64,000 nt of DNA from Loktanella sp. IMCC34160 (GCF_004145845.1 NZ_SELP01000008.1:1-64000), one strand, 5' to 3'. Shown: positions 8,842-16,780, counted from the stretch's first letter. Made by a program: numbers and translations. The notes: a model not told the origin generated them from the letters alone.

Positions 8842-9380
8842 TAATCTAGTCCAATCGTGTTGCAGAGCATGTCGAAGGCGAGGTCTTCACCCGCGCCGGT
8901 CAGGTTGTGTGCGATGACAAGGTCGATCTGGGTGAAGATCAGATCACTTATGAAATTGACGCTCGGGCCGCGGATCGCACCGGTCTCAAACGCCTCTAGC
9001 AATGGCGCGCCGTAGGGCGCGGCCTGCGCGTCGACCTCCGATTTGACTTGCGGGCTGGCAAGTCCTGAATCTTTCAGCAGATGCATAACCCGATGATCGT
9101 CGGGCGCGTGGCGGGCCCAGCCCAGATAGGCGTCCCAGTTTGCCCGCATCATGGCACGATCAAGATTGCGCCCGGCAGGGTTGGGCCAGACCGCCAACAT
9201 GTCGCTTTTGGTTTTGCGGTAGATCGCGTCGATCAGATCCTGTTTCGTCGCAAAGGCATTGAACAGTGTTCCGTTGGACACGCCTGCCGCCTTGGCAATG
9301 CGGGCTGTCGGCACGCTGACGCCTTCGGTCAAGAACAGCGAGATCGCGGCCGCGATGATTTGCTTTTGTCGTTCAGTCAT
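8841..9380 (-). CDS. TetR family transcriptional regulator
   Basis: A 179-residue regulator with an N-terminal TetR helix-turn-helix (about residues 5-50; TARIAKAAGVSNGTLFNAFATKQDLIDAIY) and a helical ligand-binding C-terminal domain. It is the first gene of the operon with the reductase and GST. The palindrome TGACTAGTCA lies about 20 bp upstream of its start, so autorepression of the whole operon is likely. It may sense the compound handled by the two enzymes. The length is slightly short for the family but the domain is complete. Confidence 0.9.
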   Translation of the reverse strand: MTERQKQIIAAAISLFLTEGVSVPTARIAKAAGVSNGTLFNAFATKQDLIDAIYRKTKSDMLAVWPNPAGRNLDRAMMRANWDAYLGWARHAPDDHRVMHLLKDSGLASPQVKSEVDAQAAPYGAPLLEAFETGAIRGPSVNFISDLIFTQIDLVIAHNLTGAGEDLAFDMLCNTIGLD

Positions 9381-9400
9381 GAGGGTCGATATAGGTAGAG

Positions 9401-9414
9401 TGACTAGTCAGTCA
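9401..9414. promoter_or_regulatory. Candidate TetR-family operator
   Basis: TGACTAGTCA is a perfect 10-bp palindrome followed by a repeated half-site GTCA, 21 bp upstream of the tetR ATG. TGAC-N-GTCA-like palindromes are typical AcrR/TetR operators. Control of the tetR-reductase-GST operon is inferred from position. Confidence 0.5.
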
Positions 9415-9536
9415 ATGTTTGGGCAAGAAATATTTTCAGAGACCGCGATCTGTTGCCCGTGTCGTTTGAGGAGCAAGACAGGCCCTGCCGGACAAGCCGA
9501 AGGGTGACCTCGCCACACCCCATGGGCCAAGTCGGT

Positions 9537-10436
9537 TCATTCAATCGCCATTGCAGCCGCCTGATCGCGTGTCGCAAGCCGCAACGTAACCCCGACCGCA
9601 AGATCGGAAAGCGCCCCCGGTCCCCCTGAAAAACTTCCAGAAACCGGTACGATGTGATGAATGTCGCGACCTACCGCGACTGGGATGAGGTTCTGTGACC
9701 CGACGCTGCGGTTCGTTGGATCGAATGCGATCCATCCAGCGCCGGGGACAAAGATCTCGACCCAAGCGTGGGTAGACCCTGAACCTGCCGACCCGACGAG
9801 GCTCATTTCGGGATCGGACAGATAGCCCGAGACGATGCGGGCTCCGAAGCCAAGCCTGCGGACCGCCTCGGCAAGCAGCACCGCGAAATCGCGGCAGGAG
9901 CCCCATCCCCGGTCGAGTGTCTGGATCGGTGATTGGGTGCCCTCGTCATCGCGACTCTGATAAGAAATCTGTGAGAACACGCCATCGCTGATGTCCTTCA
10001 ACAATGACAACGTGTCGGTCGGGCGCTGCATGACGAACCCGTCAATCCATCGGGCAAATTTGCCATCGACGTCGCCGTATTGCGGCACCGTCAACGCCCC
10101 CAGATCGGTCCATTCATCGGAGTCATAGACAAAGGGGTAGCGGGTGGCCGAAGCCGCGATGGCAAAGACCGGCCAGGCTGGCGCGGTCAGTTCAACGCTG
10201 GCGCGGCTTTCGATCAACAGATGATCCGTCGGGCCATCAAAGACGGCCGTCGCGACGGCGTTCCCGGCCACATCATGCGCCCAAGTGAATGTCGCCATCG
10301 GAGAAATGGACAGCGTATACTTGTACAGCCGCAGTTCCCGGGTTTCTCGGGGACGCAGCATCATCCTGTGCGGACCGAGGGATACGGTGTGACGGTATCT
10401 GTAGGTTGTGGTGTGAACGATATCGAGACAGGCCAA
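9537..10436 (-). CDS. Transglutaminase-like cysteine peptidase family protein
   Basis: A 299-residue protein with the bacterial transglutaminase N-terminal beta domain (about residues 1-100; [29 protein letters not shown]) and a transglutaminase core. The full catalytic set is visible: Cys in [12 protein letters not shown], His in [12 protein letters not shown] and Asp in WIAFDPTN. No signal peptide is seen, so it is probably cytoplasmic. The start appears to be TTG at 10436, since no in-frame ATG precedes the conserved first strand. It ends the minus-strand run of orphan genes. A second, divergent member lies at 11574-12380. Such proteins may be proteases, amidases or crosslinkers; the substrate is unknown. 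Confidence 0.88.
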   Translation of the reverse strand: MACLDIVHTTTYRYRHTVSLGPHRMMLRPRETRELRLYKYTLSISPMATFTWAHDVAGNAVATAVFDGPTDHLLIESRASVELTAPAWPVFAIAASATRYPFVYDSDEWTDLGALTVPQYGDVDGKFARWIDGFVMQRPTDTLSLLKDISDGVFSQISYQSRDDEGTQSPIQTLDRGWGSCRDFAVLLAEAVRRLGFGARIVSGYLSDPEMSLVGSAGSGSTHAWVEIFVPGAGWIAFDPTNRSVGSQNLIPVAVGRDIHHIVPVSGSFSGGPGALSDLAVGVTLRLATRDQAAAMAIE

Positions 10437-10484
10437 AATGATGTTCCGGTTGGGGTCAGGGAAGACAGCGCGCGCCTGTGGCGA

Positions 10485-10694
10485 TCATCTGCGACGCGAT
10501 GCGCCCGGGCTCACGGGCGCGGCGTTCCGCCAGGCGCTCGACCCCTTGCAGCGTCGGCAGATCCGCTCTCCAAAACCTTCGCTCCAGAACGTGGTTGCGC
10601 ATCGCAGGCATTGGCGTTCTTGGGAAACGTCACCCAAGGCCTTTGGGGTCGCCATATCCGGGTCTTCAGTTTCGGCAACGGACCTATCGGCCAT
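10485..10694 (-). CDS. Small zinc-finger protein (CLRC...CRRC)
   Basis: A 69-residue protein with a compact zinc-ribbon: CLRCATTFWSEGFGERICRR, then CKG, i.e. CxxC and CxxC knuckles about 14 residues apart. Similar short proteins are recalled from Rhizobiales and Rhodobacteraceae, without known function. The ATG at 10694 overlaps the TGA of the upstream gene (TGATG), which supports this start over the GTG one codon earlier and indicates translational coupling. The N-terminus is acidic and the C-terminus basic. A role in binding nucleic acid or a partner protein is possible but not shown. Confidence 0.75.
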   Translation of the reverse strand: MADRSVAETEDPDMATPKALGDVSQERQCLRCATTFWSEGFGERICRRCKGSSAWRNAAPVSPGASRRR

Positions 10695-11227
10695 CACAAT
10701 TTTCCCGTCGCCGAGTGGGCGCGCGACGGTGACGGCGAGCCCGGTCGAAACGGCATGCCTTCATTTTCGGCGCGCCGGATTGATTCTTCGTCCTGCCTCT
10801 TTTGGGTGGCCGGCTTCGGCTTCGGGGTTGCCAGGTCAAGATCGGCCGTCTCCTGCCCGGAGTAGAGATTTCGCAGATGCGCCTCGGAAACACCGTCGGC
10901 CTTCATCACGAGGCGGATCATCGGATCAGCCAACATCTCCTCAAGGAAGAAGTCGGACAAAGCCCTGCCAGTCAGCTTATCCCTGGCGCGGGCATGGTCC
11001 AGATCGGCAAGGGAAACGGTAAGCGTCCTCGCAAGTCCGGGATGCGATGCCCGAGGATGAAGCTTTACCAGAACCGAGGCTTTCCAGGCTGCGGGATCAT
11101 GCTGATCGGGGGGTGAAACCAACTCCGTTTCAAGTTCGTACTCTCCCGCCGGAAGCGTCTCGGCAAAGCCCGAAACGGTGAACGGGCGGGAAAAAACCGC
11201 AATGGTCTTGCTGGTCATGTCATCCAT
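10694..11227 (-). CDS. Hypothetical protein, paralogue of the 14177-14491 product
   Basis: A 177-residue protein of unknown function. Residues 12-32 (FSRPFTVSGFAETLPAGEYE) match the N-terminus of the 104-residue protein at 14177-14491 (FSNPFTLPGYPGDLPAGTYE), so both carry the same small domain. Here it is followed by a helical region and a basic, Pro/Ser-rich tail likely to be disordered. The stop overlaps the start of the zinc-finger gene. It belongs to the orphan minus-strand cluster with the transglutaminase-fold genes. No catalytic motif was recognised. Confidence 0.7.
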   Translation of the reverse strand: MDDMTSKTIAVFSRPFTVSGFAETLPAGEYELETELVSPPDQHDPAAWKASVLVKLHPRASHPGLARTLTVSLADLDHARARDKLTGRALSDFFLEEMLADPMIRLVMKADGVSEAHLRNLYSGQETADLDLATPKPKPATQKRQDEESIRRAENEGMPFRPGSPSPSRAHSATGKL

Positions 11228-11303
11228 TTGCGTGATCCTCTCGTGTCATGCAGCAGATCGTCCGCGCCCTCTTCCGAAAAGGGGGGCGCGGTCTGTTCAA
11301 TGC

Positions 11304-11441
11304 TCAAGACGTCTTGGATGTCGCTGGCGCTTCCTTGTCAGCGGCCTTGGGCTCGGTTTCCTTGGCAGGGGTCTTCGTGGTTGCCGCAGGCTTCGGCGTC
11401 ATTGCGGCCGCAGCGCGGTTCGTCAGGTCCTTGAAGGACAT
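11304..11441 (-). CDS. Small Ala/Lys/Pro-rich protein
   Basis: A 45-residue ORF starting MSFKDLTNRAAAAMTPKP, followed by a low-complexity Lys/Ala/Thr/Pro tail. A longer frame exists upstream, but this ATG is chosen because AAAGGA lies 8 bases before it; the upstream ATG at 11483 has no ribosome binding site. It lies between the second transglutaminase-fold gene and the 10694-11227 gene on the same strand, so it is probably co-transcribed. Function unknown; it is probably disordered. Confidence 0.55.
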   Translation of the reverse strand: MSFKDLTNRAAAAMTPKPAATTKTPAKETEPKAADKEAPATSKTS

Positions 11442-11573
11442 GTCATCAATCCTTTGATTGGCCAGTGCCAACTCCTTGTCCATGCCGGACCAGGATGCTT
11501 GGCACTGGTACTGTCTATATGGGGATTGGTGGCCCCATTTACGATGGCACGTCAAAAAGGAAACCGAGGTCTG

Positions 11574-12380
11574 TCAGGCCATTTCATCGGTCCAGACTTC
11601 GAATTCCGTCAAAGTGTTCTGGCCGAACGTCTGGGTCAGCGGGACATCGGCGGCATCGCGGCCGCGCGCGATCAGAAGTCTTGCAAACCGTGGCGTGTTG
11701 TTGCGCGGGTCGAACATGTGCCATTCCCCCGAAAGGAACACCTCAATCCACGCGGCGAAGTCCCCGGGTGGATGCGGCAGTGGTTCACCGATGTCGCTCA
11801 GATATCCGGTGCAATAGCGGGCCGGAATGTTCATGCAGCGGCACAAAGCGATGGCAAGATGGGCGAAGTCGCGGCAGACGCCCTGTCGCTCGGCCATGGC
11901 CTGCGATGCCGTGCGTGTCGCCTTTGCCTGCATATAGTCAAAGCGGATACGCCCGTGCACGAAATCACAGATCGCCTGGACGCGCGACCACCCGGGTTTC
12001 GTGGTTTCGAAAAGGTGCCATGCCTCCTCGGACAGAAGGTCGGTATCACAATACCGGCTACCCTGCAGAAACACGAGAGTTTCGAACGGCAGGTCCTGAA
12101 CTGCGTGCTGCTGTGCATCTGGGGAAGTGGGATCAGGCCGACCCGTGTCGCGAAAGATGCCATCCGTGGACAGCACGAAGTCACCCGCCGGGGCCACCAT
12201 ACGCGTGCACCAGTTGCCAAAGCCATCCCTGTAACTTTCGAGAGGCACGCTTGGCGACGTCGTGAGGTAGTCGGCGCGTTCCAGATCGCCAAAGCGTGCA
12301 TAGTGGACATTCAGCATCGCGATCAGTGGCGTCGGCTGCGGGAAGCTGTATCGCAGACGACACCCGATACTGACGCGCAT
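11574..12380 (-). CDS. Transglutaminase-fold protein lacking the canonical His
   Basis: A 268-residue protein from the ATG at 12380 (MRVSIGCRLRYSFPQPTP, the usual N-terminal strand of this family; the frame extends further upstream without homology). The nucleophile block is present (QGVCRDFAHLAIALCR). At the His position the usual HAWVE reads FAAWIEVFL, and the Asp block reads WHMFDPRNN. In a related subfamily I recall DFSAWFE and FDARHN in the same places, so this looks like a subfamily trait rather than a mutation. Activity may be altered or lost. It sits between the Cys-repeat gene and a small ORF in the orphan operon. Confidence 0.82.
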   Translation of the reverse strand: MRVSIGCRLRYSFPQPTPLIAMLNVHYARFGDLERADYLTTSPSVPLESYRDGFGNWCTRMVAPAGDFVLSTDGIFRDTGRPDPTSPDAQQHAVQDLPFETLVFLQGSRYCDTDLLSEEAWHLFETTKPGWSRVQAICDFVHGRIRFDYMQAKATRTASQAMAERQGVCRDFAHLAIALCRCMNIPARYCTGYLSDIGEPLPHPPGDFAAWIEVFLSGEWHMFDPRNNTPRFARLLIARGRDAADVPLTQTFGQNTLTEFEVWTDEMA

Positions 12381-12414
12381 GCCGGACTTGCGGCCGGGCT
12401 GTGTCTTGTCCCGA

Positions 12415-13314
12415 CTATCTTGCAAGGATGCACGCCCCATCAGAAAGCTGGAAGCCTTGATTGCAGCTCCATCGGTTGCCGGATCGGTCGAAAAAGGCGT
12501 TCTTTGGCAGATCAATCGCGACACATGCGCCGCTCAGGGGCTCGTATCCACGCTCGCAGCTCCAGCCCGGTCCATTGGATGACTGGTCAAGAAAGGCATT
12601 CGCCGGCAGGATGATGGCGTCGCACCGGTCGTTAACCTTGACGAAGCCTCTCTCGCAGACCCAGGCGGCGCCATAGGTGGCGTTGGTCAGATATGCGTTC
12701 GCGGGCACGGCAATCGGCGTGCATTTCACACCAACGGCCGAATAGCCGCGATTGCAGGCCCATTCGGTGCCAGAGCTTTCTTCCGTCAGATAGGCAAATT
12801 CGGGCAGAACGATGGGCACACATGCGTCGCGCACTTGCCGAAAACCGCGTTCGCATTGCCAATCAAAGCCGGAAGACCGGAGGAAGGCGTTGTCGGGTAC
12901 CGGGATGGGATCGCAGGAGGTCCCGCTCACTTCCTCAAACCCACGGTCGCATTCCCACCCCGTCCCGTAGGAGCGCCCGGTTGGGTATGCGTGTTCGGGA
13001 ATATCCAGCGCAAGGCAGTCGGCGCCTTCTACCCGGTAGCCAAGATCGCAGACCCAGCCACTACCGTAACTGCGCGGTTGGGCGTTTGTCGGCATCGGAC
13101 CAATGCCATCCTGCGCATAGGCAGGGAACGCGACGGCTGCGATCAGACCGGCGATGGCGATCAGTCTCGCCAGAGGATGTCTCGTTACCTCTTGTTGCGT
13201 GGGCGGATGTTGTGGCGGCAACCTGCTTGAAACCGACCTAATTTGCGTGCCGTCGCCGTCGGCGATTTGGATGGATGCCTCCTTCGGGGCTACCGGATCT
13301 GTGCTACAGGTCAT
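12415..13314 (-). CDS. Secreted or membrane-anchored Cys-repeat protein
   Basis: A 299-residue protein. About 46 polar residues precede a hydrophobic segment (LARLIAIAGLIAAVAFPAYA) that looks like a signal peptide or anchor. Then come seven tandem repeats of about 33-35 residues, with a consensus of G-x-x-W-x-C-x-R-G-[FY], about seven residues, C-x-x-I-x-[LV]-P-x-N-A-[FY]-L. Each repeat holds two Cys, consistent with disulfide-linked units outside the cytoplasm. The ATG at 13314 overlaps the preceding stop (ATGA), supporting the long N-terminus, although a later non-ATG start would give a cleaner signal peptide. Function unknown; a binding or structural envelope role is possible. Confidence 0.75.
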   Translation of the reverse strand: MTCSTDPVAPKEASIQIADGDGTQIRSVSSRLPPQHPPTQQEVTRHPLARLIAIAGLIAAVAFPAYAQDGIGPMPTNAQPRSYGSGWVCDLGYRVEGADCLALDIPEHAYPTGRSYGTGWECDRGFEEVSGTSCDPIPVPDNAFLRSSGFDWQCERGFRQVRDACVPIVLPEFAYLTEESSGTEWACNRGYSAVGVKCTPIAVPANAYLTNATYGAAWVCERGFVKVNDRCDAIILPANAFLDQSSNGPGWSCERGYEPLSGACVAIDLPKNAFFDRSGNRWSCNQGFQLSDGACILAR

Positions 13315-13790
13315 CGCAGGGACAACTTGTGAAGGGCGGCGGCGGCAAGGGCATGTTCCTTTGTGTGGTAGTCGCCGCGAAACTTGCCATCGACCCTCAC
13401 CTCCCAGATTCCGTTTCGCGCGCCGACCCGAACCCGGTCCTTGCGGGCAGGTCGCTCTTGCAAGTGGCCCGGTCGTTCAGGACCATTCGGGTGCACGGGT
13501 TTCTTGGCGGTCACGTCTATCTCCTTCACCTTGGGGACTTGCCCTTCTCCGAGAAGCATCACCGCGCGAATGAATTCTTCCGCGTAGTCATCTGTCTCGC
13601 GGTGGTCATGTTCGTGTCGGGCCATCGTCATCGGCTCGACGAACCGTTCTTGAAGGTGGTCGACGAAACGCGGTTCGGTCCGGGCCATGTAAGCGATCAA
13701 GGCCTGCAGGACCCGTTCATGGGCCAGCACGCGTCGTTCGAGATCGGTCGATTCCGCGGCCGGAATCGCTTGGGTCATTGTACCTGTCAT
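13311..13790 (-). CDS. Hypothetical protein
   Basis: A protein of about 159 residues, unknown family. The N-terminal half is helical (ERRVLAHERVLQALIAYMAR), the middle is Pro/Lys-rich, and the C-terminus (GIWEVRVDGKFRGDYHTKEHALAAA) resembles a small beta-beta-alpha unit like that in DUF2188-type proteins. The start is uncertain among in-frame ATGs at 13811, 13790 and 13778. Its TGA overlaps the ATG of the Cys-repeat gene (ATGA at 13314-13311), so the two are translationally coupled. Part of the orphan minus-strand operon. Confidence 0.65.
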   Translation of the reverse strand: MTGTMTQAIPAAESTDLERRVLAHERVLQALIAYMARTEPRFVDHLQERFVEPMTMARHEHDHRETDDYAEEFIRAVMLLGEGQVPKVKEIDVTAKKPVHPNGPERPGHLQERPARKDRVRVGARNGIWEVRVDGKFRGDYHTKEHALAAAALHKLSLR

Positions 13791-13835
13791 GACCTGAACC
13801 GCACCTCGCAAATCGTTGTGGATTGTTCGACCCGC

Positions 13836-14180
13836 CTAAAGTTCAAGTTCGGCGAGGCAGGCCTGCGCGATGTCGCGGTTTGGGGTGTCGGTTCCGGGCA
13901 TGGTCGACCAACCCGCCTCCATGAGCGCATTGCGACGCTGATAGGTCGATGCGGCCCGGATCGTTTCCATCTTGGCCGCGCGTGCCGGGTCCGAACGCGC
14001 CATGTCGAGGCACACCGGCACCATGGATGCGACGACGTTGTCGCGAGACATCGCCATCGCTCTGTCATTCGAGGTGCTGCCGGTCACCCAGCCGCCCCAG
14101 GTGAAACCAACCACGCCGACAAAGACCGCGCCAATCACGGCGCCATAAAGTCCGGGCTTGAGCCATTCGGGAGTGTTCAT
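13836..14180 (-). CDS. Hypothetical single-pass membrane protein
   Basis: A 114-residue protein with one N-terminal hydrophobic segment (GAVIGAVFVGVVGFTWGGWV, residues 13-32) and a soluble region with MVPVCLDMARSDPARAAKM and a final AQACLAELEL. The two Cys may pair if the region is periplasmic. I recall similar proteins annotated as hypothetical in several alphaproteobacteria. Its ATG overlaps the stop of the upstream gene (ATGA at 14180-14177), so the two are coupled. Function unknown. Confidence 0.72.
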   Translation of the reverse strand: MNTPEWLKPGLYGAVIGAVFVGVVGFTWGGWVTGSTSNDRAMAMSRDNVVASMVPVCLDMARSDPARAAKMETIRAASTYQRRNALMEAGWSTMPGTDTPNRDIAQACLAELEL

Positions 14181-14491
14181 CTTGTATCCTCCTGCGGAGA
14201 AAGCGCCGCTTCGCTATGATTGTTTGCTTCTGATGTTTCCGCGTCCCGGCGCAGCGCCTCTGTCAGGTCGCTCTCGGTTGTCGCGCGGTTCTCACTTCGT
14301 CCCGCATGAGCGGCCCTGCCGCGCACCGTGATAAAGGTCGCTGTCCGCCTGTAGGCCTCAAAGCTCAGCCCTCTGAGCAACTCCTCTTCAATGAGGACCT
14401 CATATGTGCCTGCAGGCAAATCGCCGGGGTATCCCGGCAAAGTGAACGGGTTTGAAAACGTGACCGTCGATCTGATTGATCGCATGTTCAT
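14177..14491 (-). CDS. Hypothetical protein, PFTLPG...LPAGTYEV domain
   Basis: A 104-residue protein whose first ~55 residues (TFSNPFTLPGYPGDLPAGTY, then EVLIEEELLRGLSFEAYRRT) form a small domain I recall as a common uncharacterised family in Rhizobiales and relatives. The remaining half is polar and probably disordered. The ATG has a good GGAGG site 6 bases upstream. It is the first gene of the minus-strand run, so the operon promoter should lie in 14492-14754. A longer paralogue is encoded at 10694-11227. Confidence 0.72.
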   Translation of the reverse strand: MNMRSIRSTVTFSNPFTLPGYPGDLPAGTYEVLIEEELLRGLSFEAYRRTATFITVRGRAAHAGRSENRATTESDLTEALRRDAETSEANNHSEAALSPQEDTR

Positions 14492-14754
14492 TTCTGGCCT
14501 CCGTTAATGTCAGTTCCGTCGCCCACTCCTGGTGCCTGTCGCTTCGAGACCGGCAGACCAGTTGAACGATTTATTCCATTGTAGGCAGGGAACGTCCGAC
14601 CGGTGCTGACGCATGTTAGCCCCGGGGCACCGCTTGCGACCTTTACTGGGGCTGTCGCCCGCACTGACCTGTGTAAGGGCGACATGACCGGCCTGCCCGT
14701 ATCCTTTGGGAAACAGGGATGATCTGCATTCCTGCAACCTTGAAAGGATTGGCA

Positions 14755-15180
14755 ATGGCCGACCCAAGTGTACTCAACCCGCACCCGCCTGAATTTGATC
14801 GGTTTCTCTATGCCTCCGTCGGCAAAGACCGGAATGGTTATGCCGTGACCGTGCTCTCCACGCTCGCGCGGCTTGGTCTCGATCCATGGAACGAAACCGC
14901 TGAATTGGTCACCTTAGGGGGCGACGCAGCACGTGCGCGATTGGGGTCCCTGCTTGCCCGATCTCGGGACGTTCCAGCACTTGCCCGCAATCACGGCCGG
15001 GTTGCACGAGACCTGAGCCAGTTGCTTCCTGAAGGCCCGACGTCAGGTGCCCTGCAGCGCGCCGCCTCGACGGCTGGCGAAGGTCGCTCGATCCCGAGTG
15101 GAGTGATCCTGACGGTGCTGGCGGTTCTCTATGTGGTCTTTCAGATCTTCATGGCTGTTAGGTCGGGGTCGGGCGAATGA
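14755..15180 (+). CDS. Hypothetical protein with C-terminal membrane anchor
   Basis: A 141-residue protein: a soluble helical domain (FLYASVGKDRNGYAVTVLST, TLARLGLDPWNETAEL) and one C-terminal transmembrane helix (VILTVLAVLYVVFQIFMAV, about 114-132). The start at 14755 is chosen for AAAGGA six bases upstream; the frame also opens at 14719. The last four bases overlap the next gene (ATGA). I recall similar tail-anchored proteins annotated as hypothetical in alphaproteobacteria. It diverges from the orphan operon and may share its control region. Confidence 0.75.
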   Translation: MADPSVLNPHPPEFDRFLYASVGKDRNGYAVTVLSTLARLGLDPWNETAELVTLGGDAARARLGSLLARSRDVPALARNHGRVARDLSQLLPEGPTSGALQRAASTAGEGRSIPSGVILTVLAVLYVVFQIFMAVRSGSGE

Positions 15181-15590
15181 CTTTCTCAACCACGACTACA
15201 CGGAAACCGGCACATGCCGCCCACGACTCTGGCAGGTTATCTCCAGATGAACAGCGTCTGCTTTGGGACATGGAAGAACATTTCTGGACCGGTGGCGCCG
15301 ACAACGCGCGTGCAACGACAGCGTCCAATGCCGTCATGGTGTTTCCCCATCCGCCCGGCATCCTTCAGGGGGAACAGATCTGGAACCATCTGCGTGACAG
15401 GACCGGCTGGCGCACCATTGTCATGTCCGAACGGCGCATCACGCGATGTCGCGACATCGCTATTCTCACCTACCGCGCCTCGGCGGAGAAGCCCGAATTG
15501 CCGATCTACAAGGCACTCTGCGCGTCGACCTATCTTAACGATGACGACAAATGGCTGAGGATTTCCCACCAGCAAACTGCGATGAGTTGA
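15177..15590 (+). CDS. DUF4440/SnoaL-like NTF2-fold protein
   Basis: A 137-residue protein with an NTF2/SnoaL-like cone fold: LSPDEQRLLWDMEEHFWTGG at the start, then ASNAVMVFPHPPGILQGEQI and a final strand pair ending YLNDDDKWLRISHQQT. Such domains bind or convert small molecules or serve as dimer modules. No catalytic residues can be assigned. Its ATG overlaps the stop of the upstream tail-anchored protein gene, so the pair is co-translated. A terminator-like hairpin lies about 130 bp downstream. Confidence 0.75.
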   Translation: MTFSTTTTRKPAHAAHDSGRLSPDEQRLLWDMEEHFWTGGADNARATTASNAVMVFPHPPGILQGEQIWNHLRDRTGWRTIVMSERRITRCRDIAILTYRASAEKPELPIYKALCASTYLNDDDKWLRISHQQTAMS

Positions 15591-16100
15591 CAAGCGCTGA
15601 TGCAATCGACGTGCCGCTTGCGCCGGGACTAACCTTAGTCAGTGCGGCGTGGTTTCGACTCGGGCTACATGAGATGTGCCTGCCGATTATTTGGGGGGCA
15701 CCTTTTCGGAGTACCAGAGAAGCGTGCGGACAGACCTTTCCCAATAGGATCGGCTTGTCGGCACGCTTTTTTCGGAACGTCTGAACAGGACATGTCCAAC
15801 GACTCCCAACCAGAACAAGATTGCCGAGACCGGCACTGACCTCGATGTGGGGCCGCCTTTCAATGTGTCGCATGACCTTTGCAGGCAGTCCAAAACGGCG
15901 CCAGTCGCTTCAGAGCAGAAGCGCGCGTGGGACCAGAAGGCGACCACGTTGAATAGGGTCGACGAAGAAAGTTCTTTCTTTCTGAAGGGCTGACCAAGGT
16001 TAGAGCGGCTTGTGGCTCCAGAGGCGAAAAGAGTTGATCGCCATTCTTCTTTGAAACGGCAAAACGCCGTCTTCGGGAAGGGGCATAAAGGAAAACTCAA
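15591..16100. other. Intergenic region without a supported gene
   Basis: About 510 bp between the SnoaL-like gene and the OmpA lipoprotein gene. Short frames on both strands have no coding character. It holds one terminator-like structure (15722-15773) and must hold the promoter of the OmpA gene. Confidence 0.5.
15722..15773 (+). terminator. Probable intrinsic terminator
   Basis: GCGTGCGGACA (15722-15732) pairs with TGTCGGCACGC (15756-15766) with one mismatch, and a run of T follows directly (15767-15772). The 23-nt loop is long. It lies 130 bp after the SnoaL-like gene and is a reasonable end point for that two-gene operon. Confidence 0.45.
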
Positions 16101-16736
16101 ATGAACAGGATCACAGGAATTATTTCCGCAGCAACCGTCATCACACTGGTGAGTTGCACCTACAATGATGGCTCGCCGAACCAACCGGCAACCGGCGCAG
16201 TCATTGGCGGCGTGACAGGGGCGGCCATCGGCAATGCCATTGGGGACGACACGCGTTCCACCATTATTGGCGGAGCGATTGGCGCCGCAGTCGGAGGCGC
16301 CATCGGAGCCAATATGGCCGAGCAGCAACGCGAGTTGGACCGACAGCTCGCAGGCACTGGCGCAAGCATCACCAACACCGGCAGTCAACTGCGGGTGATC
16401 CTCCCCGAAAACGTCACCTTTGCGACCGGCTCCGCTACGGTGGCTTCCAGTTTCCTGCCAGTCCTGCGCGAGGTCGCCCGTTCGCTTAACGCGCATCCGA
16501 ACTCGACTATCCGTGTTGTGGGTCATACCGACACCGTCGGCTCTGCCGCCTATAACCAGCAACTGAGCCAGGACCGGGCATTGGCCGTCGCGCGCATCCT
16601 GGTCAGGGACGGCGTTTCCTCGTCGCGGTTAACTTACTCCGGACGGGGCTTCAACGAACCGATCGCGACAAACGCCACTGCTGCTGGCAGGGCCCAGAAC
16701 CGCCGGGTCGAAATCCTGATTACGCCGACACGTTGA
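16101..16736 (+). CDS. OmpA family lipoprotein (YiaD-like)
   Basis: A 211-residue outer-membrane lipoprotein. A signal peptide ends in a lipobox (ITLVSC, Cys19). A Gly/Ala-rich glycine-zipper segment follows (about residues 32-72; GAVIGGVTGAAIGNAIG, GGAIGAAVGGAIGANM). A C-terminal OmpA peptidoglycan-binding domain (about 97-207) has VVGHTDTVGSAAYNQQLS and the closing AQNRRVEILI. It should tether the outer membrane to peptidoglycan, and many homologues respond to envelope stress. It stands alone with its own upstream region. Length and motifs are normal. Confidence 0.9.
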   Translation: MNRITGIISAATVITLVSCTYNDGSPNQPATGAVIGGVTGAAIGNAIGDDTRSTIIGGAIGAAVGGAIGANMAEQQRELDRQLAGTGASITNTGSQLRVILPENVTFATGSATVASSFLPVLREVARSLNAHPNSTIRVVGHTDTVGSAAYNQQLSQDRALAVARILVRDGVSSSRLTYSGRGFNEPIATNATAAGRAQNRRVEILITPTR

Positions 16737-16780
16737 CCCGCATCCGCACGAAACCGACGCCCTTGTAGTAGGATACTCTT

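Noticed and set aside
14600-14640. GGAAC...GTT spacing suggestive of an EcfG general-stress promoter
   Set aside because: The spacer is too long (about 21 bp) and most Rhodobacteraceae lack the EcfG system.
14488-14784. Minus-strand 98-residue frame upstream of the orphan operon
   Set aside because: It overlaps the well-supported start of 14755-15180, lacks a ribosome binding site and has no recognisable features.
15535-16562. Minus-strand frames across the OmpA upstream region
   Set aside because: They run antisense to the OmpA gene or through low-complexity DNA and show no homology by eye.
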